DNA of 6,358 bases, from assembly GCA_020063545.1 (NCBI GenBank), contig JAGUUF010000250.1, forward strand, positions 1 through 6,358. Reading direction: 5' to 3'. Positions 1 through 6,079 of the stretch are shown here, in pieces. The position numbers and the translations under genes were made by a program. The stretch is from Cytophagales bacterium. GTDB lineage: Bacteria; Bacteroidota; Bacteroidia; Cytophagales; Cyclobacteriaceae. Below the pieces are notes generated by a model. It did no database searches and had not been told where the DNA came from. It was given only the letters and a program-made list of their open reading frames with translations. Numbering within the stretch: position 1 is the first letter of the stretch; the number at the start of each line of letters is the position of its first letter.

Positions 1-1725
1 GTAATCGAAATCTGTTTTGATGGTAAAATCCTCAAGCCCGGATATCTTCTGCACAAGTTTTTCTTCGCGCTCAATATACGTTTGGTACTTCACGGCTATT
101 TCAGCCTGCTCCCTGACTTCTGTTGAAAACTTCTGAATGAGTTGATGGATGCCTTCGTTAACAGCACTAAGTTGTGCAAGGCTGATTTCCGGCCGTTTCA
201 ATAACGTGCTTAAGGTTACTTTTTCTCTGATTGAGGCTGTACCGAGCGTTGCAAGTTCTGCATTCACAAGGTCGGGATCAAGTTTAACAGTATGCAGCAC
301 ATGGAGCAGTTCATGGATTTCTGCTCGCTTTGCTTCAAGGTTTTTAAACCGGTTTTGTGAAGCAAGTCCAAGTTTGTAACCGGTCTCAGTCAGACGAAGG
401 TCTGCATTATCCTGGCGCAGCAATATCCGGTATTCGGCACGGGATGTAAACATCCGGTATGGCTCCTGTGTGCCTTTGGTTACCAGGTCGTCAATCAACA
501 CGCCTATATAGGCTTCCGACCGTTTTAAAATAAAGGGCGCTTTTTCCCATACCTTGTTATGGGCATTAATTCCGGCAACCAAACCCTGGCAGGCCGCTTC
601 TTCATATCCGGTTGTCCCATTTATTTGTCCTGCAAAATACAGATTATCAACAAGTTGAGTTTCAAGCGTAAGCTTAAGCTGAGTGGGCGGAAAGTAGTCG
701 TATTCGATGGCGTAACCAGGGCGGAACATTCGTGCATTTTCAAACCCCGGTATTTTTGTAAGTGCCTGGTATTGAACATCTTCCGGAAGAGAAGTTGAGA
801 ACCCATTAACATATATTTCCACCGTATTCCAGCCTTCCGGCTCAACAAATATCTGGTGGCGCTCACGTTCGGCAAACCGGTTTATTTTATCTTCAATTGA
901 TGGGCAGTAGCGCGGCCCCAAGCCTTGTATACGGCCGTTAAACATGGGCGATTGGTCAAAGCCTTTTTTAAGCTCTTCATGCACCTTTTGGTTGGTGTAG
1001 GTAATCCAGCAACTAAGCTGCCTTGCTGGAGCCGTGGTATCCGTAAATGAAAATTTTCCGGGGTCTTCATCGCCCTTTTGCTCCTCCATTTTGCTGTAGT
1101 CAAGGCTTCGGCCATCTACCCTTGGCGGTGTTCCCGTTTTCATGCGGCCCGATTCAAAACCCAAAGAAATGAGCTGTTCGGTTAGTCCTACTGCTGCTTT
1201 TTCGGCAGTTCGGCCACCGCCAAAATTTTTCTCACCAATGTGAATTTTGCCATTCAGGAACGTGCCATTGGTAAGAATTACCGCTTTTCCTTTGATTTCA
1301 AGTCCAAGGGATGTTTTAACCCCAATTGCCTGGTTCCCCTTGACTATGATGGCTGTGGCCATTTCCTGCCAGAAATCAATGTTATGGATTTTTTCGAGCG
1401 CCAGCCTCCATTCTTCCGAAAACCGCATCCTGTCATTTTGGGTACGGGGGCTCCACATAGCGGGTCCTTTTGAACGGTTCAGCATTCTGAATTGAATCAT
1501 TGAGTTATCAGAAACTATACCGGAAAGGCCACCCAGGGCATCAATCTCGCGCACAATCTGGCCCTTTGCAACACCACCCATTGCCGGGTTGCATGACATC
1601 TGGGCAATGGTGTTCATGTTCATGGTTACCAGCAGCACCTTTGAACCCATTTTTGCAGCCGCTGCCGCAGCCTCACATCCGGCATGGCCGGCACCAACAA
1701 CAATTATGTCGTATTCAGGAAACAT
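1..1725 (-). CDS. mnmG: tRNA uridine-5-carboxymethylaminomethyl modification enzyme MnmG (GidA), 3' end cut by window
   Basis: FAD-dependent cytoplasmic enzyme that, with the GTPase MnmE, installs the (carboxymethyl)aminomethyl group on wobble U34 of certain tRNAs. Read from the ATG at 1725 the frame stays open for 575 codons to the window edge with no stop or frameshift. Visible landmarks: the N-terminal dinucleotide-binding motif GAGHAG (residues 11-16); a conserved block SCNPAMGG (44-51); GTPPRVDGR (198-206); the conserved Cys274 in RYCPSIEDK, equivalent to the catalytic-region Cys of E. coli MnmG; the FAD-binding FAGQINGTTGYEEA block (364-377); and TSRAEYRILLRQDNAD (427-442). E. coli MnmG is 629 aa, so roughly 45-55 C-terminal residues (the MnmE/tRNA-binding helical tail) lie beyond position 1. 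The start is set by the family N-terminus (MFPEYDIIVVGAG). I see no clear Shine-Dalgarno. It lies 93 bp downstream of ybeY, and the gap holds parS-like and DnaA-box sequences. Confidence 0.97.
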   Translation of the reverse strand, partial: MFPEYDIIVVGAGHAGCEAAAAAAKMGSKVLLVTMNMNTIAQMSCNPAMGGVAKGQIVREIDALGGLSGIVSDNSMIQFRMLNRSKGPAMWSPRTQNDRMRFSEEWRLALEKIHNIDFWQEMATAIIVKGNQAIGVKTSLGLEIKGKAVILTNGTFLNGKIHIGEKNFGGGRTAEKAAVGLTEQLISLGFESGRMKTGTPPRVDGRSLDYSKMEEQKGDEDPGKFSFTDTTAPARQLSCWITYTNQKVHEELKKGFDQSPMFNGRIQGLGPRYCPSIEDKINRFAERERHQIFVEPEGWNTVEIYVNGFSTSLPEDVQYQALTKIPGFENARMFRPGYAIEYDYFPPTQLKLTLETQLVDNLYFAGQINGTTGYEEAACQGLVAGINAHNKVWEKAPFILKRSEAYIGVLIDDLVTKGTQEPYRMFTSRAEYRILLRQDNADLRLTETGYKLGLASQNRFKNLEAKRAEIHELLHVLHTVKLDPDLVNAELATLGTASIREKVTLSTLLKRPEISLAQLSAVNEGIHQLIQKFSTEVREQAEIAVKYQTYIEREEKLVQKISGLEDFTIKTDFDY

Positions 1726-1737
1726 CAAAAATTCATT

Positions 1738-1753
1738 TGTTTCACGTGGAACG
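1738..1753. promoter_or_regulatory. parS-like ParB-binding site 1
   Basis: The 16-mer TGTTTCACGTGGAACG reads CGTTCCACGTGAAACA on the other strand. That matches the widely conserved parS consensus TGTTNCACGTGAAACA at 15 of 16 positions; only the first base differs. parS is the loading site for the CTPase ParB in chromosome segregation. The site lies 12 bp upstream of the mnmG start codon, so bound ParB could also affect mnmG expression, though this is speculation. Confidence 0.65.
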
Positions 1754-1766
1754 AGGGTTCATGGAG

Positions 1767-1775
1767 TTATTCACA
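1767..1775 (+). promoter_or_regulatory. DnaA box 1 (TTATTCACA)
   Basis: TTATTCACA is a perfect match to the TTATNCACA consensus bound by the replication initiator DnaA. One 9-mer alone would be weak evidence. Support comes from a second perfect box 21 bp away in the same orientation and from the flanking parS-like sites, all in the only gap between mnmG and ybeY. Confidence 0.5.
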
Positions 1776-1787
1776 ATTCCACAAACA

Positions 1788-1796
1788 TTATCCACA
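1788..1796 (+). promoter_or_regulatory. DnaA box 2 (TTATCCACA)
   Basis: TTATCCACA is identical to the strongest E. coli DnaA box (R1/R4 type). It is in direct orientation with box 1. A degenerate TCCACA half-site lies between them at 1778-1783. It is followed after 8 bp by the right-hand parS-like palindrome. Confidence 0.55.
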
Positions 1797-1804
1797 ACAT
1801 TGAA

Positions 1805-1820
1805 GGTTTCACGTGAAACT
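1805..1820. promoter_or_regulatory. parS-like ParB-binding site 2
   Basis: The 16-mer GGTTTCACGTGAAACT contains a perfect 14-bp palindrome, GTTTCACGTGAAAC (1806-1819), identical to the core of the parS consensus; only the two outermost bases differ. Its right edge overlaps the first two bases of the ybeY stop codon (TAG, at 1819-1821 on the minus strand), so the element sits as close to the coding region as possible. Confidence 0.65.
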
Positions 1821-2238
1821 ACTGCAAAGATAAGTAAGCATCCTCTTTCAGTCGCATTTTGGCCTTTTGAACCGAGGATTTATCGGAATACCCCAAGAGG
1901 TGCAGGATGCCATGCACCATAACCCTGCTTAATTCAGTTTCAAACGGAACATTGAATTTTCGGGAATTCTCCCTTACGCGGGTAACACTGATAAAAACAT
2001 CGCCTTCCAAAGGCTCTTCAGGGCTTGAATACTGGAAGCTTATGATGTCGGTAAGGGTACTATGCCTTAGGTATTTCGTATTCAATTTTGCCAGGTAAGC
2101 ATCCGTACAAAATATTATGTTAATGCATGAAAGCTTTTTTCCCTCCTGCTGAATGACACGTTGCAACCAAAGTGACTTTTTTCTGGGTTTCTGAACGGTG
2201 AATTGCAAACCCTCAGAGAAGTACCGTATTCGGCTCAT
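1819..2238 (-). CDS. ybeY: Endoribonuclease YbeY (rRNA maturation factor)
   Basis: Metal-dependent single-strand endoribonuclease of the UPF0054 family, acting in the cytoplasm on 16S rRNA 3'-end maturation and ribosome quality control. The product is 139 aa; E. coli YbeY is 155 aa, so it is full length. Family features visible: conserved Arg58 just before TDIISF (63-68, the TDVLSF motif); GDVFIS (79-84); and the zinc motif HGILHLLGY (109-117). The canonical motif is H-x3-H-x5-H. Here His109 and His113 are present but the third position is Asp119 (GYSDK). I recall this Asp variant as common in Bacteroidota and do not read it as a defect. The Met128/Glu132 helix after the motif is also typical. 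The start ATG is 4 bp after the stop of the upstream ATP-binding protein gene, which suggests translational coupling in one operon. The TAG stop touches a parS-like palindrome. Confidence 0.95.
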   Translation of the reverse strand: MSRIRYFSEGLQFTVQKPRKKSLWLQRVIQQEGKKLSCINIIFCTDAYLAKLNTKYLRHSTLTDIISFQYSSPEEPLEGDVFISVTRVRENSRKFNVPFETELSRVMVHGILHLLGYSDKSSVQKAKMRLKEDAYLSLQ

Positions 2239-2242
2239 TGCT

Positions 2243-2647
2243 TCACGAATTCATGTAAAAGCTAAGCACCACAACGCGGCCGCCTTCCATAAACTCTACT
2301 TCATCGGATAAATGCTTCATAAGGAAAATACCCCTTCCACCTGGTTTATTTATGTTTTCAGGGCTGGTGGGGTCAGGAAGATTCTGGTAATTAAATCCGC
2401 CACCTTCGTCTTTAACAGTAAATCTTAGCAACGAAGAATCAAGTGAAAGGCTCAAATAAACATTCTTTTGCTTATCACCGGCATTTCCGTGTTTAATGGC
2501 ATTATTCACAGCTTCGGTTACGGCAATCATGATGTTGCCGTAAAGGTCGTCATCGAGCTGAAACCGTTCTTTTGCGTTATCAATAAAACTCTCAATTATC
2601 CGGATGTTATCAAGAATTGAGGGTATGTGAATACTGATTGTGTTCAT
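2243..2647 (-). CDS. RsbW/SpoIIAB-like ATP-binding protein (GHKL anti-sigma-factor-type kinase)
   Basis: A 134-aa stand-alone HATPase domain of the type found in anti-sigma regulatory Ser/Thr kinases (RsbW, SpoIIAB, RsbT). All nucleotide-binding motifs are intact: the N box EAVNNAIKHGN (45-55), with Glu45 as likely general base and Asn49 as Mg ligand; the G1 box DEGGGFN (80-86); and the G2 box GGRGIFLM (103-110). There is no signal peptide, membrane helix or receiver domain, so it should be a small cytoplasmic protein. In known systems such kinases bind a sigma factor and phosphorylate an RsbV/SpoIIAA-type antagonist. No partner of either kind is encoded in the window, so the target is unknown and a role outside sigma control is possible. 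It starts 17 bp after the stop of the DUF4175-like gene and ends 4 bp before ybeY, which suggests co-transcription with both. A purine-rich AGGA lies directly against the ATG, too close to act as a normal ribosome binding site. Confidence 0.88.
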   Translation of the reverse strand: MNTISIHIPSILDNIRIIESFIDNAKERFQLDDDLYGNIMIAVTEAVNNAIKHGNAGDKQKNVYLSLSLDSSLLRFTVKDEGGGFNYQNLPDPTSPENINKPGGRGIFLMKHLSDEVEFMEGGRVVVLSFYMNS

Positions 2648-2664
2648 TCCTGCTGCAATATCGC

Positions 2665-5600
2665 TTAGTTTTCGCGCAATCGCTTAAAATATTCGCCAAC
2701 CTCACGCTTGTAGAATGGATAGAGTTTAGGCGGCATGGTTTTCAGCAATTCCACCTCCTGCTGCTTTTGTTTCAGATATTCTTCAATGGCTTTAGGTATT
2801 TCATTCTGGTAATCTTTGGCAGTTTCGCCCTTTCTTTCTTCATCAAAATCCTGTTCACGCATTGACTTTTCAGCCTCCAGTAGCCGTGTTAAAATTTCCC
2901 GCTGACGTTCAATGAGCTGGTCGGTAAGTTGTTTGTTTACCAGGTCGAGCTCCGACTCTTCCATCTTTTCAGGAATATCGTTTCCGGGTAACTCTGCCCC
3001 GTTTTGCTTCATCTTTTCCTCCATTTCCTGTAAAGCCCTTCTTATCCTCTCCTGTTCGGCAGCCATTTGAGCCAATTCTTCCGAAAGTTGCCTTCCCTCC
3101 TTTCCGCTGTTTTTGAGTTGCTCAATACGGTTGTTAAGCTGTTGTTGTAGTTGCGAAAGATTAGGCTCCTTGCCTTTCTGTTTTGATTTCATCGAAGGCT
3201 TGGCATTGGCCAGCATTTGCATCAGCATATCAAAGTGGCTGTCGAGCATAAGGGCCAGGTTGTTAATGGAAGCCATACTGAACTGCATCTCGCTTAGCGC
3301 AGGCTGCCTTCTGCGTTCGCGGTTGGCATCAATCGCCTTATTGAGGTGGTCGTTTAGCTCATTAATCTCTCTTGTAATAAATGAGCCCATCATTTCATCG
3401 CGCTTTGATAGAGCTAACAAGCTGTCTTCCAGCACCTTAACATCGTCCTGAAGTTTCAGTTGCTTCTGGGCCAGGCTATTAAACCGGGGGTCGTTTGCCT
3501 GAAGTTCACCAAACTGCTTTAACAGCGACTCCTGGTCAAACGATAATTTAATGAGGCCATGGATAATCTGGCGCAGGGATTCAATGTTGCGCATATCCAT
3601 TTCCATACTCATTGCGCTTTGCATCTCCTCCATTTGCTGCTGCATTTCGCTCATTTTCTGAATGGCTTTTTGCTGCTGCTGCTTTGACTTGGCGGGGGCA
3701 TTTTCCTGAAGGTTTTCCCGGCTTTGGTTTTGAAGCTGGTCTACCTGGTTGGCATCTTCGTTATCGGGCAACTCCTCGTTATTTCTTAGTTCTTCATTCA
3801 GTTTATTAAGTTCGTCCAGCTTTTCCATAGCTTTTCTGAATTCCTCGTTCAGCAACTGCTGTTCCTGGGCCAGTTCCTTCGATTTTCCCTCATCGGCTTG
3901 CCGGTTCTTTCTTTCATTTTCCTCCTTTTCGAGTTGTTCGGTCTTAACCAGTAACTCCCTTTGCCCCTCAACATCTTTTTTCAATTCTTTAATCAACTGG
4001 TCGGTTTTATATTCAAACTGAAGCTGTTTAAAAAGTGCCAGCGTGCGCTCAAGTTCGTTTTCAAGGTTTTTGGAATTGCGGTTCAGCTTATCCATCAGTT
4101 TCTGGATTTCTGATACATCGGCATTTTCCTGCAAAAGTTTTTGAAGCTCCTCGATCAGTTTCTTTGTTTCCTCATCCAGCAGTTCATCCATCAGTTTTTG
4201 TATCTGTTCGGCCTTCTGGCGTATTCGCTCATCCTGTTCGGTAAACGTATCCTTCTTTTTTTCGAGCATCTTGTTGGCATCATTCAACCCCCGGATTATC
4301 CGGTCGAGATCTTTTCGCTGCTCCACCAGTTCTTCCAGTCGCTTTTTTTCCTGCCAGTCGAGTGTTTGCTTTCCTTTTAGCTTTTGGTTGGCATCTTCAA
4401 TGCTTTTGCGGAGTTGCTCAGCCTTCTCAGCACTTTCATTTAATGCTTTTTCTGTTTTTGATTGTGTCCGCACAATATCGGCAGCGAGTTGCTCACGATC
4501 GGGCACAAAAAGTGAGTATGATGCCGAGCGGGTTGACTTTCTGCCATTAACACCATCATTATCCCACACCTGCAGAAAATAGTCAAGCTGTTGCCCGGGC
4601 TTTAACTGAAGTGAATCAAGCCTCCAGTTAAAAATAAAACTCTGCTGCGACTGGTTGGTATAAATCGGTATTCGTAAACTTTTCTTTTCAATTTCTTCAC
4701 GCCTTGCATCTTTAACAGAATAGTGCAAACGCAATTCGCTCAGGCCATAGTCATCCGAAATCAAACCGCCTACAATAATTTGCTGATAGAAAACCGAATC
4801 GCTGAAGTTGTTGACAACAAGCTGAGGAAACTGGTCGTGAATAATTTCGATGCCGTACGCGATGCGGTCTTTATTCGAGCTGTAATCATTTTTAAGAATC
4901 AATTCGTACGTTGATGGTGCCAGGAATCGCCTTTTTAATGTAAATAACTGATTATCAATTAATTGCATTGACTCAGTCGGCTCGTTGCCAAACTTCATTT
5001 CAGCCCGGTTAACGTTTGCCGATTGTACTTCCCAGCTTATAATGGTCCCTTCAGGCACTTCAAGCGTACCGGCATTAAGTATCGCATCGCCTCTGCGGTT
5101 GAGGTAGGCCGGGTATTCCAGTTTTGCCGTAAGCCGGGTAAGTTCGGGCCGATCCACTACGGTGAGTTCAACCGGTGATGAAGGATACGAGGCTGCCTCG
5201 AATTGAATTTTTATAGACTCCTGGATTTTTTCGAACGTGTAGGAAAACCGGTTAATGTCAACCTTTTCCATTTTAACCCGCTGCGCTCCGGAAAGGAGGT
5301 AAACGTTTTCGGGTAAGGCGCTTCCGGCCAGGCTTAGCATCACAGTAAAATCTTCGTTGCGAAAGGCGACAAGTGCTGGGTTGTCAATAACAAACTGAAA
5401 TGGCGCCTGCGGAACAAATGCTTTATTAAAGTGAATTATGCGATGCGTGCTTTGCGTAATGATGTCGCGGTTGATGAACAGCAGGATTAGAACAAACGCT
5501 ACAGGTATGAGCAGGAATTTCAGGTGTTTAAAATTTTCCCGCAGATCGATAACCTGTTCAAACCGTAAAGGCTCGAAGGCCGCGGCTTTTTGCGATACAC

Positions 5601-5976
5601 TTGCATAGGCGAGACGTGATGTACCGGTAAGCCGCACGAGTTGTATAAGGTTCAGCAACTTATCCCGAATTCCCGGCAACGAGGCCCCGATTATCCGCGC
5701 GCTTTGCTCCTGGTCTATTCCTTTGCGGACAAGCGCAAACAGAATTGGCTCGCCAAGGTATCGCCACACGCAGTACCCTACTAACCCAAAAAAAGTAAGC
5801 AGCACAGCTAAACGGATGTAGCTGCCTAACCAAAACGCATACTCCAGCAATGCTACCAGCAGCAGGTAAACCAACAGCACGGTTAACGTCAGAATAAGCC
5901 CCCGCAACAGCAAATTGAGGTAGTACTTTTTCCGGAACGCATCAATCTTTTCCTCTATCCTCTCCAGGCCACCCAT
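2665..5976 (-). CDS. DUF4175-like giant membrane-anchored coiled-coil protein (1103 aa)
   Basis: Function unknown; assigned to the DUF4175-like family from recalled family architecture. Predicted order: a basic cytoplasmic N-terminus; TM1 (about 25-48) and TM2 (about 53-73) as a hairpin; a cytoplasmic linker (74-150); and TM3 (about 152-169). This topology places residues 170-1103 in the periplasm. Residues 190-490 look beta-rich, consistent with Ig-like or sugar-binding-type folds (for example DRPELTRLTAKLEYPAYL, 275-292). From about 495 to the end the protein is Glu/Lys/Gln/Leu-rich, with long predicted coiled coils broken by Asn/Pro-rich linkers (735-765, 925-945, 992-1008). The unit IQKLMD occurs at 592-597 and again at 624-629. 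Residues 775-795 hold eight methionines. The C-terminus (YKREVGEYFKRLREN) resembles the short 'V..YF..L' ending I recall for this family. There is no C-terminal membrane segment. The ATG at 5976 is chosen because it precedes the basic N-terminus; an ATG at 5980 is out of frame. It is the first gene of a tight run with the RsbW-like gene and ybeY. A structural or scaffold role in the envelope is plausible but unproven. Confidence 0.85.
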   Translation of the reverse strand: MGGLERIEEKIDAFRKKYYLNLLLRGLILTLTVLLVYLLLVALLEYAFWLGSYIRLAVLLTFFGLVGYCVWRYLGEPILFALVRKGIDQEQSARIIGASLPGIRDKLLNLIQLVRLTGTSRLAYASVSQKAAAFEPLRFEQVIDLRENFKHLKFLLIPVAFVLILLFINRDIITQSTHRIIHFNKAFVPQAPFQFVIDNPALVAFRNEDFTVMLSLAGSALPENVYLLSGAQRVKMEKVDINRFSYTFEKIQESIKIQFEAASYPSSPVELTVVDRPELTRLTAKLEYPAYLNRRGDAILNAGTLEVPEGTIISWEVQSANVNRAEMKFGNEPTESMQLIDNQLFTLKRRFLAPSTYELILKNDYSSNKDRIAYGIEIIHDQFPQLVVNNFSDSVFYQQIIVGGLISDDYGLSELRLHYSVKDARREEIEKKSLRIPIYTNQSQQSFIFNWRLDSLQLKPGQQLDYFLQVWDNDGVNGRKSTRSASYSLFVPDREQLAADIVRTQSKTEKALNESAEKAEQLRKSIEDANQKLKGKQTLDWQEKKRLEELVEQRKDLDRIIRGLNDANKMLEKKKDTFTEQDERIRQKAEQIQKLMDELLDEETKKLIEELQKLLQENADVSEIQKLMDKLNRNSKNLENELERTLALFKQLQFEYKTDQLIKELKKDVEGQRELLVKTEQLEKEENERKNRQADEGKSKELAQEQQLLNEEFRKAMEKLDELNKLNEELRNNEELPDNEDANQVDQLQNQSRENLQENAPAKSKQQQQKAIQKMSEMQQQMEEMQSAMSMEMDMRNIESLRQIIHGLIKLSFDQESLLKQFGELQANDPRFNSLAQKQLKLQDDVKVLEDSLLALSKRDEMMGSFITREINELNDHLNKAIDANRERRRQPALSEMQFSMASINNLALMLDSHFDMLMQMLANAKPSMKSKQKGKEPNLSQLQQQLNNRIEQLKNSGKEGRQLSEELAQMAAEQERIRRALQEMEEKMKQNGAELPGNDIPEKMEESELDLVNKQLTDQLIERQREILTRLLEAEKSMREQDFDEERKGETAKDYQNEIPKAIEEYLKQKQQEVELLKTMPPKLYPFYKREVGEYFKRLREN

Positions 5977-6034
5977 GCATCTACATTATACGGTTGAAAA
6001 CGTTGACACCAGATACAAAGTTTTGAAGCATCCT

Positions 6035-6066
6035 TAAAGATAAAGGCCCGACCGACAGGGAACAAT
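6035..6066 (-). promoter_or_regulatory. Weak candidate Bacteroidota-type promoter for the DUF4175-like operon
   Basis: In the 103-bp gap upstream of the DUF4175-like gene, the minus strand carries TATCTTTA (6035-6042), which misses the Bacteroidota -7 consensus TAnnTTTG only at the last base. ATTG (6063-6066), 20 bp upstream, matches 3 of 4 bases of the -33 TTTG. Transcription from here would give a leader of about 50 nt. An alternative -7-like AAACTTTG (6016-6023) has no good -33 partner. The motif is short and the match imperfect, so this is tentative. Nothing else in the gap (5977-6079) is supported. Confidence 0.25.
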
Positions 6067-6079
6067 ACCTGAAACCAAC

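Larger units (their letters stand above)
1738..1820. other. Candidate origin/partition region: parS - DnaA box - DnaA box - parS cluster
   Basis: The 93-bp gap between mnmG and ybeY (1726-1818) contains four recognisable sites in 83 bp. Two CACGTG-centred palindromes resemble the ParB-binding parS site and flank two perfect matches to TTATNCACA in the same orientation. The palindrome centres are 67 bp apart, and the DnaA boxes start 21 bp apart, about two helical turns. A short A/T-rich run (1727-1742) adjoins the left parS. These facts are read directly from the sequence. That ParB and DnaA bind here, and that this is oriC or a partition centre near it, is inferred from known consensus sites and from the classical gidA-oriC neighbourhood. 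The segment is short for a complete oriC, so it may be only part of one, or a parS/DnaA-titration site. Confidence 0.5.

Noticed and set aside
621..1115. Two minus-strand open frames (621-875 and 882-1115)
   Set aside because: They are out-of-frame shadows inside mnmG, whose own frame is intact and motif-rich here.
1500..1922. Plus-strand open frame of 140 codons across the mnmG start, the gap and the end of ybeY
   Set aside because: It runs antisense through two confidently identified genes, has Pro/His/Gln-rich composition typical of an antisense shadow, and has no recognisable domain.
3670..3681. Short CTG trinucleotide run
   Set aside because: It encodes the QQQQ tract at residues 766-769 of the large protein; four units with one variant codon is too short to suggest phase variation.
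3749..4021. Plus-strand Ser/Phe-rich open frame
   Set aside because: It is the antisense image of the Glu/Lys-rich coiled-coil codons of the large gene (gaa/aag read backwards gives ttc/ctt), with no family signal.
5985..5990. Perfect TATAAT on the minus strand
   Set aside because: It ends only 8 bp before the DUF4175-like start codon and has no -35 or -33 partner at usable spacing.
6003..6008. Perfect TTGACA on the plus strand
   Set aside because: There is no -10-like hexamer 16-18 bp downstream and no plus-strand gene for it to serve.
6032..6046. Inverted repeat CCTT...AAGG as a possible terminator
   Set aside because: The stem is only 4 bp and A/T-rich with no following T-run; chance occurrence is likely.
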